Shown here piece after piece: positions 34,569-43,997 of a DNA stretch of 43,997 nt. The number at the start of each line of letters is the position of its first letter. Position 1 is the stretch's first letter. Origin of the DNA: Stagonosporopsis chrysanthemi. Taxonomy: Eukaryota > Ascomycota > Dothideomycetes > Pleosporales > Didymellaceae. Location: positions 1-43,997 of the forward strand of contig JAFISE010000215.1 in assembly GCA_022560025.1 (NCBI GenBank), given 5' to 3'. Under the pieces are notes generated by a model. The model was given only the letters and a program-made list of their open reading frames with translations, ran no database searches and had not been told where the DNA came from. Made by a program: the position numbers and the translations under genes.

Positions 34569-35199
34569 GTGGGAGATTGGACTTGAGTGGAGGAATCAAA
34601 GCGTTCAGTCATTGTGCAGTTCACGCCAAACAGAAGTACCGTAGCGTGCTCCTAAGCGAGGTGGAGCTGGTCAAGCACTTGATTTGCTACATAGGAAAAT
34701 GGATGCAAGCGGTTCCTCTGTCTGGTAAACGCGGGCTGTTCAGTGAGTAGGCTAGGAATGCGAGCGTTATGCACATGTGATATGATCTGTTCAACCGGAA
34801 GTGATGTATCCAGAGGTGATGTATTGTAAAACGTTTCAATCGGCCATACTGACAGGTCAGGACTCGCACAAAATGAAGCGACCCATGCCAATTTTCAAAG
34901 GCTATATCACCCAAAGGATTATGGTTCGCATGTTCAAAGAGAGCGAAAAGATCCTGAGGCAGCGACCCTCCCAAAGAACGACTGAAGTAACCGTCAGGCC
35001 GGTTTCTGGGTGCGGCAACCAACAGTGGGGAAGTCTCTCAAGTAACAAGCTTTCCACGTCCACTTGCAAAACACAGATAATCCACCTCCGTCAGGGTCGG
35101 CTTAAGCTCTGCATCATAATAGTCCCAAATGTACGCTTGGATCGCGCTTTGAAGACCTCTTGGAGAGGATTGGACCAGGAACAGGTGCCCTTGATCGTG
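34569..35199. other. Intergenic, no gene recognised
   Basis: About 630 bp between two minus-strand genes. Open frames here are short, lack family motifs and are not supported by splice structure. It likely includes the promoter of the deaminase-like gene. Confidence 0.5.
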
Positions 35200-36291
35200 C
35201 TAGCATCGTCCCTTCCCCCTTGTGGGCCTCAGGTCGTTGTTAACTCCGCCAGTTGCTTGCGCACTATTAGGAGCCCTCGGAACTGCTTTTACCTTCTTCG
35301 CCGGACGTGCGTTTGGAGCGGTCGCGTTCCCTTGAATGGCTCTCCTCCTTTTCATGCTTGACTGTTTCCTTGCTGACACTTGCAAAGAAGCGACAGCTTT
35401 CTGCGACCTTGCCTGTGCAGGAGAAGGGTGTGAATCGTTGGTAATGAAGCTCGAGAAACCAGTACTGGGACTTGAGTGGATGACAGGCCGAGCAGCGGCG
35501 CGTTGCTTCGCCACAGGCCCATGATCCTTCTGGCGAACGCGTTCTCTGCCTGCTTGTACCCACCTTGTTCCTTCTGCGACTGTATCATCGATGTCGTCTG
35601 AGACTCCGTCTTCCACCTCGTCCACCTCTTCCTCATCAGAAGTCAAGACCATAGGGCTGGGTTGCCGGAATAGTCCCAGTCGCTTCGGTTTCTTTCCCTG
35701 CGGAAGCACCTCTACGTCCTCGAACATGTTTGCGCCTGAACGCGGTAAAGCGGTATCGAAAAAATGCCCGCGTACAACCGGCAAATAGTCACTGACAGCA
35801 TCTCCGTCCTCGTCACAAGGGACAGAGACGGTCTTTTGGGCGATGTAGCACTTGCGGTACTTGTTTGCCTTGTCTCGTTTCTTGGCTTCGTCGAGACGAA
35901 GGGCTGCGCGTTTCCGCTCTGTGATGCAATCAGCTGGCATGTAGACGATGTTGTACTTGGGCTGCAGCTTACCAGCTTCTTGATTCGACAGTGTCGCAGG
36001 TATCTCCCGCTCGTTTGTGATTTCGACACATGCATCGCAGTAGAAGTGCAGCGCAGAGCTGGTGGTTGTGCTCGTCTTTGCGGACCTCCTGGCAGCTGTT
36101 GTTACCGCAGGATGACTGCAATTGGGTGCGCACGGCTCGTCTGGCTTGGGCGTGGTAATCAGATGTCCACAGTGTAGGGCATGGTAGAACTGTGAGTATT
36201 TGCTGCGACAGGGATTGTTTTCGGCAGTGACTTGCACTTTAGGATACGTGATTCTCTCACGAACCAGGAGAGCTTTGCGCTTCGGTGCCAT
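35200..36291 (-). CDS. Hypothetical protein with Cys/His-rich N-terminus and acidic-basic tail
   Basis: A single exon encodes 363 residues; I do not recognise the family. The N-terminal 90 residues contain regularly spaced potential zinc ligands: C28, H37, H40, C41, H43, C54, C58, H60 and a CDAC pair at C85/C88. A Lys/Arg-rich, helix-prone stretch follows (125-148). Residues 219-240 are strongly acidic (SDEEEVDEVED and onward), and the tail from about 305 is basic, with nuclear-localisation-like runs such as KRRR and PAKKVK. There is no signal peptide. This layout suggests a nuclear, possibly chromatin- or nucleic-acid-associated protein, which is inference only. The start is the first ATG of the frame and reads MAPKRKALL. 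Confidence 0.7.
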   Translation of the reverse strand: MAPKRKALLVRERITYPKVQVTAENNPCRSKYSQFYHALHCGHLITTPKPDEPCAPNCSHPAVTTAARRSAKTSTTTSSALHFYCDACVEITNEREIPATLSNQEAGKLQPKYNIVYMPADCITERKRAALRLDEAKKRDKANKYRKCYIAQKTVSVPCDEDGDAVSDYLPVVRGHFFDTALPRSGANMFEDVEVLPQGKKPKRLGLFRQPSPMVLTSDEEEVDEVEDGVSDDIDDTVAEGTRWVQAGRERVRQKDHGPVAKQRAAARPVIHSSPSTGFSSFITNDSHPSPAQARSQKAVASLQVSARKQSSMKRRRAIQGNATAPNARPAKKVKAVPRAPNSAQATGGVNNDLRPTRGKGRC

Positions 36292-36900
36292 TTGTGCGGC
36301 ATTCGGCGGTGAGGCAAGCGACGCTGATCGAGCACATGCAAACGACGCCTTGAGGTACAGCTAGCTGGGCGATTGGTGGTCTGGGAGAACCTGGGCCGAG
36401 AGGAGAGGGCAGCAAACACAGGCGACCAAGAAGCGATGGCCTCGAGGTGAAAGGCAGGTAGGCTACAAAGTCTTCACTTCACTGTGAGTGAGCTGGCTCT
36501 CGGCAGGTCTGCATGAGTTTAGCATGGCCGTGAGCCAGGTGCATGCGTCCTCCATCTTTGACATGGAAGCAGAAAAGCACAGTCGGCGCTGCTGTGAAGG
36601 TCTATAGATGCGAAGCTCGCGATAATGGTCATGGCAGTGGATGCTGCTGTGGGTGGTGGGTGGGCATTTACAAGGGGCCGAGCATGGTCAGCCATCAGGA
36701 GGGGCGCGCGAATGGCGGCGGTTATCTCTTGGTCGTAGTAGGAGCATTGCAGCAGCACAGAGAGGAGGCCAGAGACGGTCGAGAGATGGTTGCGCCTCGG
36801 CTCGGCCTGCCTGCCGCTGTCGTGGGGCCCTGGGGCGTCGTTGACGCATCAAAAAAAGCTGCGGTACGCGCCCGCGCAGCGCCTGCAACAGCCTAGCCAC
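36292..36900. other. Divergent intergenic region
   Basis: Between the minus-strand hypothetical gene and plus-strand taxilin, so it likely carries both promoters. The first, unresolved exon of taxilin, with its ATG, is probably here. Several ATGs occur (for example 36786) but none can be joined to the taxilin frame with confidence. Confidence 0.5.
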
Positions 36901-36966
36901 GACTGCGACTGCGACCGCGACCGCGACTGCGACTGCGACCGCGACCGCGACTGCGACTGCGACTGC
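36901..36966 (+). repeat. GACTGC/GACCGC hexamer tandem repeat
   Basis: Eleven hexamers in a row, arranged as two GACTGC then two GACCGC, twice, then three GACTGC. It lies upstream of the first recognisable taxilin codons. If translated in the taxilin frame it would encode alternating Thr-Ala. It could equally be untranslated or intronic. Confidence 0.9.
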
Positions 36967-37072
36967 ACTGCAGCGCCATCCGTCCGACCGGCTGCCACAT
37001 TGGCGTCCTCACTGCTGGCCACCGGGCGCACCACGACAACCAGGACGCCCACGACGCCCACGACGCCCACGA

Positions 37073-38696
37073 CCGCCCGCGCCCGCACCCGCGCCTGCGA
37101 AGAAGGCCAAGGGCAAGAAGGCGGCCGACCCCTCCGAGCAGCAGAAGCAGATCCAGGCCAAGATCGCGCAGCTGGAGCTCGATGCCGCCGGAGACAAGGA
37201 GCAGGAACTCGAAGTCGGTGCGTGAACCCTTTCTCGTTGCAGTGGCGACGAGTGCCGCCGCCCTGTCGCGTGCCACTTGCTGCGTCTGCATGTTGCGGGG
37301 CACTGGCCAAGTGGCAGACGCAGAGAGCACACGGCACGTTACTGCGCTCTTGGAGAGTCGTTGGCTGACCCGTGTCTGTACAGAGCGCGAAGTCAAAAAG
37401 GCGAACCGCGAGATCGCCTCGCTCCTCTCCAACATGGACGGGCCCATGTCCCAGTTGACCGCCCTGCAGAAAAAGTACACCGAGCTTCTCTCCGACATGA
37501 AGCGAATGGAACGAGAGCACTCCAAGGCGAAGAAGCGCGGCGACCAGCTGCAGAAAGAAAAGGACGCGCAGAGGTCGGAGCTGACAAAGGTCACCACCAT
37601 GAAGGACAAGCTCGACAAGCTTTCCAGAGACTTTGCCAAGGAGAACAAGAAGCTCAAGGACGAGCTGCACAAGCTCGAGAACAGCGAGTCGACCGCCAGG
37701 CACGAGCTGCACACACGACTGGAGACGCTGATTGCAGAGGTCGACGATTGCATCAGAGTCGCCGAAGGGCCTGAGCGACACGACGAGCGCGACATTGAAC
37801 TAGACGAAGCGTACGTCGTGTTTCCCCGCGAGACTGTCCCGCCACTGACCGTTTCTAGATTTCGACTCAAGTTCAAGTCCTTCATCGACCAGTACGAGAT
37901 GCGCGAGCTGCAATTCCACTCGCTTCTCAGGACAAAAGAGCTCGAGATACAGTACCAAATGGCGCGATTAGACCAGCAGCGCAAACAACAAGAAGCCGAG
38001 TCGTCCAAGTCGCACCAGTTGACCAGACAGGTGTCGACCTTTTCTCAGACCGAAACCGAGCTGCGAACCCAGCTCAACATCTACGTCGAAAAGTTCAAGC
38101 AGGTGAGTCTCCCCCATGCTTCCCATTGTTGTTCTGGTAGCATCTTGGTTAATACTGACTAGATGCAGGTTGAGGAAACACTCAACAACTCCAACGACCT
38201 GTTCCTGACCTTCCGCAAGGAGATGGAGGAGATGTCCAAGAAGACCAAGCGACTCGAGAAGGAGAACCAGAACCTGCAACGCCACAAAGAGATCACGAAT
38301 CGCAATATTGGAGAGATGGTCGAAGAGCGGCAGAGGATGCAAGAGGAGCTGGCACGCAAGACAAAAGAGGCCGAAGACCAACGCAAGAAGATTACCCGCC
38401 TCGAGACGCTGTGTCGTGGCATGCAGGCCCAAGGACGAGGGCAAGTACCCATGGCCGAACTCGACGAGGACGAGGAGGTCACGGAGAGCGAGTACGACTA
38501 CGAGGACGAAGAAGACGACGAAGGGAGCGGCGAGTACGACGACGACACGGAAGAGGACGCTGTCGATCCTCCGCCGGAGCGTCGACCATTCGGGCCCGTA
38601 CCACCGCCTCCGCCGCCGCCGCCGCAGGGCGTTGTGAACGGCAAGATTGCTAGCCATAAACAGCCCAATGGGCAGATAAATGGAGTCAAGCGCTGA
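37073..38696 (+). CDS. Taxilin family coiled-coil protein (5' end unresolved)
   Basis: Exons: up to 37217, 37384-37810, 37859-38102 and 38169-38696. Introns are 166 nt (GTGCGT..TACAG), 48 nt (GTACGT..TCTAG) and 66 nt (GTGAGT..TGCAG), all phase-consistent. The product starts with a Pro-Ala/Lys-rich stretch (PAPAPAKKAKGKK) and continues as a long coiled coil with taxilin hallmarks: EREVKKANREI, KYTELLSDMKRMEREH, KAKKRGDQLQKEKD, FRLKFKSFIDQYEMRELQF and the NDLFLTFRKEMEEMSKKTK block. Animal taxilins bind syntaxins and act in vesicle traffic; a similar role is inferred here. The C-terminus is acidic and ends in a Pro run (PPPPPPPP) and a basic tail. The frame is open back to 36845 but lacks an ATG, so an upstream exon must supply the start. 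The start given here is only the first convincing codon. Confidence 0.88.
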
Positions 38697-39249
38697 TTGT
38701 CATATACCAGATGCCAAAGTCAATCCGTCTCAGTCTTCGTCTGCATCTGTCTCGCGACTTTGCACGCCACAATGAGCAGCTCCATCAGCCTCTCGACGTG
38801 CAGCTACGTCTCGGATACGCATACGTGAAGACGCCGAGACACGGTTGGCTTCGCTCAACGCTGTGTATATTATTACTCGCATTGCAATGTCATTCAGTCT
38901 GACTGCTCATCTTCATCACTCTCTCACGTTCATTCATGCGGAGCTGCTTGTTCAATCACCTCTTTTCCTTTCTTGTTTGCACATGGAGAAGAAACCTCGA
39001 TACAAGCTCTCCTCACAACACCCGCTATGCTGACGTTCACAGGCTGGCGGTTTTCGGCATCTTGGCTGGAGCCTGTCGAGTCGAGAGAAGAGGCCTCGGC
39101 TCGCGTTCCCCGCAAACCAAAGCGGCCTCGCCGCGGCTGACGACAGCCGATATATAGCATCGACCCCAGATTCCCCGTGTCGTTCGTATTTGGCTCAGTA
39201 TCTCTGGCACTAGGTATTCGCACGACACATCTCACGCACAACCTCCACC
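38697..39249. other. Intergenic region
   Basis: Holds the taxilin 3' end and the nitronate monooxygenase promoter. A TATATAG at about 39151-39157 lies about 95 bp upstream of the next ATG and is a plausible TATA element. No gene recognised. Confidence 0.5.
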
Positions 39250-40355
39250 ATGTCGACGCCGTCGCTGCAAACGCCGCTCTCGAAGCTCTTGGGGATACAG
39301 TACCCCATCATCCTCGCTGGCATGGCACGAACGTCTGGCGGCCCTCTAGCAGCCGCCGTGTCGAACGCCGGCGGACTCGGTGTCATTGGAGGACTCGGTT
39401 ACACGCCTGAGCAGCTGCAGTCTATCATCGACGAGCTGAAGAGCAACTTGTCCGACAAGTCACTTCCCTTTGGCGTCGATCTCGCGCTCCCCCAAGTTGG
39501 CGGCAGTGCGCGCAAGACCAACCACGACTACACACACGGCCAGCTCGATGACCTCATCGAAGTCACAATCAAGAACGGAGCGAAGTTGTTTGTTAGCGCG
39601 GTCGGCGTGCCGCCTGCACGGACTATCAAGAGGCTTCACGAGGCCGGCATTTTGATCATGAACATGGTTGGGCATCCCAAGCACGCTGTCAAGGCCCTGG
39701 ATGCTGGTGTAGACATTGTGTGCGCGCAGGGCGGCGAGGGCGGTGGTGAGTCGAATCGGGAGCCGTGTGCGTGTACAGACGACTAACTTGGCCAGGTCAC
39801 ACTGGTGACATCGCAAACAGCATCCTTATCCCGGCTGTGGTCGACGTGGCACGGAGGTACAAGTCGCCGCTGACAGGCCAGCCGGCCATGGTGGTCGCAG
39901 CAGGAGGCATCTACAACGGGCGCAGTCTTGCGAGCAGCCTGATGCAGGGTGCGCAGGGCGTCTGGGTGGGCACGCGGTTCGTCGCGTCGACAGAAGCCGG
40001 GTGCTCCAAGATGCACAAGGAGAACGTCGTCTCGGCAGACTTTACAGACACGGGGCGCACACTGGTCGTCTCCGGGCGGCCGCTGAGGGTCAAGTACAAC
40101 GACTACATCAACGAGTGGCATGCGCGCGAGAGCGAGATGAAGCAGCTGTTGTACAAGGGTGTTGTGCCCCTGGCCAAAGACATGGACGACGGCAAGGACG
40201 TGGATATCCCGTTCCTGATGGGGCAGGTTGCGGGCGTGATCCAGGACATCAAGCCGGCGAGGCAGATTGTGGACGAGATGGTGAGCGAGGCGGTGCACAT
40301 GCTGAAGCTGGGGCAGACGTATGTTGAGGCGGTGCCGAGAGGGAGTAAGCTGTGA
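39250..40355 (+). CDS. Nitronate monooxygenase (2-nitropropane dioxygenase family)
   Basis: Two exons, 39250-39745 and 39796-40355, with a 50-nt intron (GTGAGT..GCCAG, branch CTAAC at 39783), encode 351 residues. The protein is an FMN-dependent TIM barrel that oxidises alkyl nitronates such as propionate 3-nitronate, removing a toxic plant and microbial metabolite. Visible motifs: YPIILAGMA (18-26) after the start, SNAGGLGVIGG (about 38-48), the spliced GGEGGGHTGD with H167, which aligns with the catalytic His of class I fungal enzymes, AAGGIYNGRSLASSLMQGA and GVWVGTRFVAS for phosphate binding. There is no signal peptide. The exon junction falls inside the GGEGGGHTG motif, which confirms the splice. 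Confidence 0.93.
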
Positions 40356-40949
40356 GGCTGGAATCTAGTGAATGCAACCATCATGTCATGTCGTACATCT
40401 GCCACAACATGGGCCAGTTCTCGTGGGGCTGTCGCACAACAAACATCAAATATTGCTGTGCGCCGTGATGTTTTGCCATTGTCTGGCGGACGACACAGGC
40501 CCTCGCGACGGCCGGTGCAGGCACGGCTGTTCAGTGTTGCGGCAAGGCGCCGGAGGATCTGCGCCAGGGTAGGGAAACACGGTCTCAGGAGGTGCTCGAG
40601 TGACGCCCATCCTCTCACGATTTCCGACGACGACGACGACGACGACGACGACGAAGAAGAAGAAGACGACGACGACGACGACGCATCCTCGCTCAGCAGC
40701 CAGCCCATCCCTCGCCGGCGGACAAGAGCGCCCCCGCCCTCGCCCTCGCCTGCGTTCTCATTGTCATTCTCGTTCTCATTCTCCCGCCCGCGCCTCCCGC
40801 CGGCCAGCCTGCCTCGCTCGCCCCACGCACCACCGCGGCCTGGCTTGTGCGGGCCTTCACCACGACCGGCGCAGGCCAATCGTCCCGTCACTCGCCGTGT
40901 TAGATGACGGCGAAAGCACGCCCGACTCCACGCACACGTGGCGCTTCTC
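40356..40949. other. Intergenic region, kinase promoter
   Basis: Contains the (GAC)n tract and a run of alternating TC-rich sequence (40740-40800). An open frame with an Asp/Glu run covers the tract, but it has no family motif and I do not call it a gene. Confidence 0.5.
40625..40683 (+). repeat. GAC/GAA trinucleotide microsatellite
   Basis: Near-perfect tract of GAC units with a central GAA block (GAAGAAGAAGAA), about 59 bp, 270 bp upstream of the kinase ATG. Likely length-variable. Confidence 0.9.
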
Positions 40950-43629
40950 ATGAATCCCAGGGCCGCCGCTGAACAAGCAGCACAGAGAAAGAAGGTGCGT
41001 TGCGCGTGGGCTTGCGACGACGGCCACCACCCCCGAGGCCCGCCGCGCCCGCGCCCACGACATCCCCGCCGCGCAGCCGTACTGACAGCCCGCCAGCTCG
41101 CAAACTCGTACAAGCAGCTTCTCGAGTAAGCCCCTCCCCTCCCCTCCCCTCGCCCTCGCCTTCGCCTTCGCCTTCACCTTCACCTTCACCTTCACCCGCG
41201 CGACCGCATGCTGACGCGCCCAGTGAATTCGCGGCCCCGGACCTCAAGAGCGTCGGCAACTACACGCTGGGCAAGCTGATCGGCAAGGGCAGCTTTGGCA
41301 AAGTCTACCTGGCCTCGCACAAGCTCAGCAATGGCTCCAAGGTCGTGCTCAAGTCGGCCAAGAAGGACGACGCCAACCTCGCCCGCGAGATCCACCACCA
41401 CCGCCAGTTCATCCACCCGCACATTGCGCGCCTGTACGAGGTCATTGTCACCGAGGAGCTGGTCTGGCTGGTCCTCGAGTACTGCCCCGGCGACGAGCTG
41501 TACAACTACCTCCTGCGCAAGGGCGCCCTCGAGCCCGCAAAGGTCCAGCGCATCTTCACCCAGCTCGTCGGCGCCGTCGTCTACGTCCACAACAAGTCGT
41601 GCGTCCACCGCGACCTGAAGCTCGAGAACATCCTGCTGGACAAGCACGGCGACGTCAAGCTGTGCGACTTTGGCTTCACCCGCGAGTACGAGGGCAAGAG
41701 CAACTATCTGCAGACATGGTGCGGCACCGTGTGCTACAGCGCCCCGGAGATGCTCAAGGGCGAAAAGTACGCGGGCGAGAAGGTCGATGTCTGGAGTCTG
41801 GGCATCATCCTGTATGCGCTGCTGGTGGGCGAGCTGCCCTTTGACGACGACGACGAGATGGTCACCAAGATGAAGATCCTGAAGGAAGAGCCTCCGTACC
41901 CGGATCACTTCCCCCCGCAAGCAAAGGAGCTGTGTCAGTCGCTGCTCTCGAAACGCCCGATTCTGCGCCCTACGCTGGCAGAAATACTCACAAATCCATG
42001 GCTGTCCGAGTATGCGCCGCGCCAGCAGGAGACGCTGAAGCTGCAGCAGCCGCCGCCGTTCTCTACCGAGCTGGAAAAGGAGGTGCTGCAGCGCATGCGC
42101 GCCGCTGGCGTTGATATCGACATGGTCATTGAGAATGTCCTGGCGCAGCGCTGCGATTCGCTGGCAGGGTGGTGGGCCTTGCTGCTCGAAAAGGAGGAGC
42201 GCAAAGCCAGGCGGAGAGAGCGGAAGCGCAAGGAGCGCGAGGCCGAAGCAAAGAGCCTGAGGAGATTGAGCGCGGCTAGCAGTCGACTCGACAAGCTGGC
42301 GCCCACCATCAGAGAAACAGACGAGGAAGGTCAGCATTACCCGGTCATTGGGGACCCTCCCAAGAGTCGTGGACGCTCGGTCAACCGGCGCAGCACCCAT
42401 GGTGACTATGTGACTTGTCATTGGTATGCACATGTGTTAATGACTATCTAGGTGCCCCTCCCGTCCCAGACCTACCAGATCTTCCCGAATCGAGCTCAGG
42501 TCATTACTTTGTTCGTGAGCAGCCTCCACCGCCCCTTGAGAAGGACTACGCGCGAGAGTCCAACTCCTCCTCGTCCCGGCCACCGCCGCCGGCGAAAGAT
42601 CTCGACAGACACAAGAGGAGATCCCACAGCAGCATGCTGCAGGTCGTGGGCAGCAACCCCGACCTTCTCCACCCCAACGGCTTCGTGCCCAAACGCCGCC
42701 GGAAGCAACCCTTCATCAACCACCTCCTCTCGCTGCGGAACTGGATCAAAGAGACGTCGAAACGTGCACGCTCGCCCAACTCGAAAGCCAGTAGTGAGAA
42801 GTCGCCGAAGATTCCCGAAAGCACACGTTCCCAAGGCGACTCCCGCAGTGGCCGACGCGCCAGCACCGCAAACCGCAGCTCAGTCTACACGCACCCACCC
42901 CCCTCGACGCACAGCGCCCCAGTCCGCCCGCGCGTCACAACCCACGGCTCAGGCTCGCTGCGCCGCCTCTCCGCGTCCCCCGCGCCCCAGACCCCGCGCT
43001 CCTCGTACCGTCGCTCCTCGGGCGGTCTGCGCGGCCGCAAATCCACCTCGTCCTCAGTCAGCAGCATAAGAAGCATGCCGCACCACGCGCACACGCACAG
43101 CAAAGCATCCTCGACCTCGAGCGCGTCGCTCGCGTCCCCCAGCGTCTCCACCGTCAGCGGCCACATCTCCGCACACGCACACAAATCCCGCTCCCCGCAC
43201 AACAGCGTCAAAATCCTCCCCGCTACACCCACATCCTCGTCCTTCCCGTCCAACATCCGCGTCGTTCGCGCCGGTGCCCCTGCGCTCGGCATTACCCCGC
43301 TCAGCGAAGGCGGTGCCGCCTTCGGCACCCAGCCGCCCCCCAGTCCGGGCATCATGTTCGCGAAGCGCAAACGGAGCCCCTTCAAGGGCCCGAGTATCGG
43401 CACCCCGTCGAATGGCGGCGGCGGGGGCGGCGCGGCGTGGCGGCGCAGCAGCAACGAGAGGGCGGCGAGCGGCCAGGGGCGGCGCAGTGGCGACTTCGCC
43501 ATGGGCATCACGGAGGAAGTCGAGGAGGAGGACGAGGAGAGTGTGGAAGAAGTGGATGATTTTTCGCCCGGGCTGAAGCCGGGCGAGTTTGTGGAAGAGG
43601 CGGGCGACGAGGCGGGCGAGAAGAAGTAG
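40950..43629 (+). CDS. Serine/threonine protein kinase, CAMKL family, Kin4-like
   Basis: Four exons, 40950-40994, 41097-41125 (a 29-nt micro-exon), 41224-42401 and 42452-43629, give 809 residues. Introns are 102, 98 and 50 nt. Splicing produces MNPRAAAEQAAQRKK-LANSYKQLL-DEFAAPDLKSVGNYTLG. The kinase domain runs from about 38 to 295 with all essentials: GKGSFGKV loop (45-52), Lys68, Glu80, HRD (153-155), DFG (173-175), a TWCGT activation segment and APE (198-200). A Lys/Arg-rich coil follows (about 350-375). The C-terminal half is Ser/Pro/Arg-rich and disordered, with an acidic end (EEVEEEDEESVEEVDD). Kin4-type kinases of yeast act in the spindle-position checkpoint; the assignment rests on domain similarity (CHRDL..KLENILL, EYCPGDELYNYLL) and is less sure than kinase identity. 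Confidence 0.88.
41131..41196 (+). repeat. Pyrimidine-rich tandem repeat in kinase intron 2
   Basis: CCCCT pentamers pass into CGCCCT, then CGCCTT and finally CACCTT hexamers, a graded array inside the 98-nt intron between the micro-exon and exon 3. It may act as an extended polypyrimidine tract. Confidence 0.8.
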
Positions 43630-43904
43630 ACAAAGCTTGTCTGTCCTTCCGTCTGTGTCTCTTCTGCCCCCCTCCCCCTTCCCCGTATGCTTGGTTCTCA
43701 CATCTCTGCCTTCCTTTCCTCCTTCCCCTTTTCCGACCTGCACACCACCCGCCTCACTTCTGCTGCAAAGTCAGCTTCCAGGCTCCTGGCGAACGCCTAC
43801 CCCATGTCTTCTCATACACCACCCCACACCACACCACACCTCGTTTTTCTTCCCTTCCCTCACCTTACCTTTCCACTACGCCTGTTACAACCACTATTTA
43901 TTTT

Positions 43905-43936
<32 letters not shown>

Positions 43937-43997
43937 ACCCCCCTCCCCCCTCCCCCCCCGCCCCCCTCCCCCTCCCCCCCTCTCCCCCTCTCTCTTT
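43630..43997. other. Pyrimidine-rich 3' flank of the kinase gene
   Basis: Mostly C and T throughout. Presumably holds the 3' untranslated region. No gene seen. Confidence 0.5.
43906..43936 (+). repeat. Run of 31 C followed by C-rich sequence
   Basis: An uninterrupted homopolymer of 31 C, then CCCCCCT/CCCCCA-type sequence up to the window end. It may be a real low-complexity tract or an assembly or sequencing artefact. Confidence 0.9.

Noticed and set aside
31740..36291. A biosynthetic or defence gene cluster formed by the SDRs, lyase, deaminase-like protein and carbonic anhydrase
   Set aside because: There is no core synthase, transporter or pathway regulator, strands are mixed, and predicted roles do not connect.
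36849..38008. Long minus-strand open frames opposite taxilin
   Set aside because: They mirror the coding frame of a Lys/Glu-rich coiled coil, which leaves few stops on the complementary strand. Composition is Ser/Arg/Leu-rich with no motif.
40368..40907. Plus-strand frame with an Asp/Glu run upstream of the kinase
   Set aside because: The acidic run is only the translated GAC/GAA microsatellite. No family similarity, and its position fits promoter DNA.
41192..42433. Minus-strand open frame of 413 codons opposite the kinase
   Set aside because: It is the shadow of a GC-rich kinase exon; the plus strand has complete kinase motifs.
43054..43743. Minus-strand frame of 229 codons at the kinase C-terminus
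   Set aside because: It is opposite a Ser/Pro/Arg-rich coding region and extends into low-complexity 3' flank. No domain recognised.

Overview
The window looks like nuclear DNA of a filamentous ascomycete, most likely a Dothideomycete. That is an inference from 48-102 nt GT..AG introns with CTAAC-like branch sites, fungal families (taxilin, a Kin4-like kinase, an OTT_1508-type deaminase-like protein), and one AT-rich block of dead retroelements beside a gene-dense block. The two compartments meet near 26,410-26,500.

Bases 1-26,460 are a graveyard of transposable elements that looks hypermutated by repeat-induced point mutation (RIP). Stop codons TAA and TAG saturate every frame, while TGA/TCA and TGG/CCA are almost absent. 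Element ends and target-site duplications still allow a nested history to be read. A Ty3/gypsy-type element (gypsy-1, LTR starting at 3331) received two Fot1/pogo-type DNA transposons at TA sites 13 bp apart: Fot1-A, 3461-12725, minus strand, and Fot1-B, 12741-14589, plus strand. Fot1-A was then split by a 7,410-bp Ty1/copia-type element (4004-11413; 244-bp LTRs, ATTAC duplication). A second gypsy copy follows (17760 to about 23,460). Further right are a solo LTR of the same copia family (24126-24369, CTATT duplication) and two broken Fot1-like fragments (24.6-26.3 kb). No live gene is visible in this part.

Bases 26,460-43,997 are ordinary gene space: a secreted alpha-carbonic anhydrase (27077-27969), a damaged short-chain dehydrogenase (about 28441-29482), an intronless secreted PL11-type rhamnogalacturonan lyase (29925-31739), a three-exon SDR with an atypical active site (32088-32969, minus), a deaminase-like protein (33210-34568, minus), an unidentified Cys/His-rich protein (35200-36291, minus), taxilin (5' end unresolved, to 38696), a nitronate monooxygenase (39250-40355) and a Kin4-like protein kinase (40950-43629). 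The first genes next to the repeat block are accessory in character (two secreted enzymes, one broken gene); the distal three are conserved housekeeping types. The genes do not form an obvious pathway or cluster. The last 370 bases are pyrimidine-rich and hold a run of 31 C.

I found no clear new defence or biosynthetic system. The most informative signals are the strict sequence context of the mutation pattern, the datable nesting, an unexplained 1.6-kb 3' segment in the copia element, the deaminase-like gene, and the SDR whose catalytic Tyr position is His.
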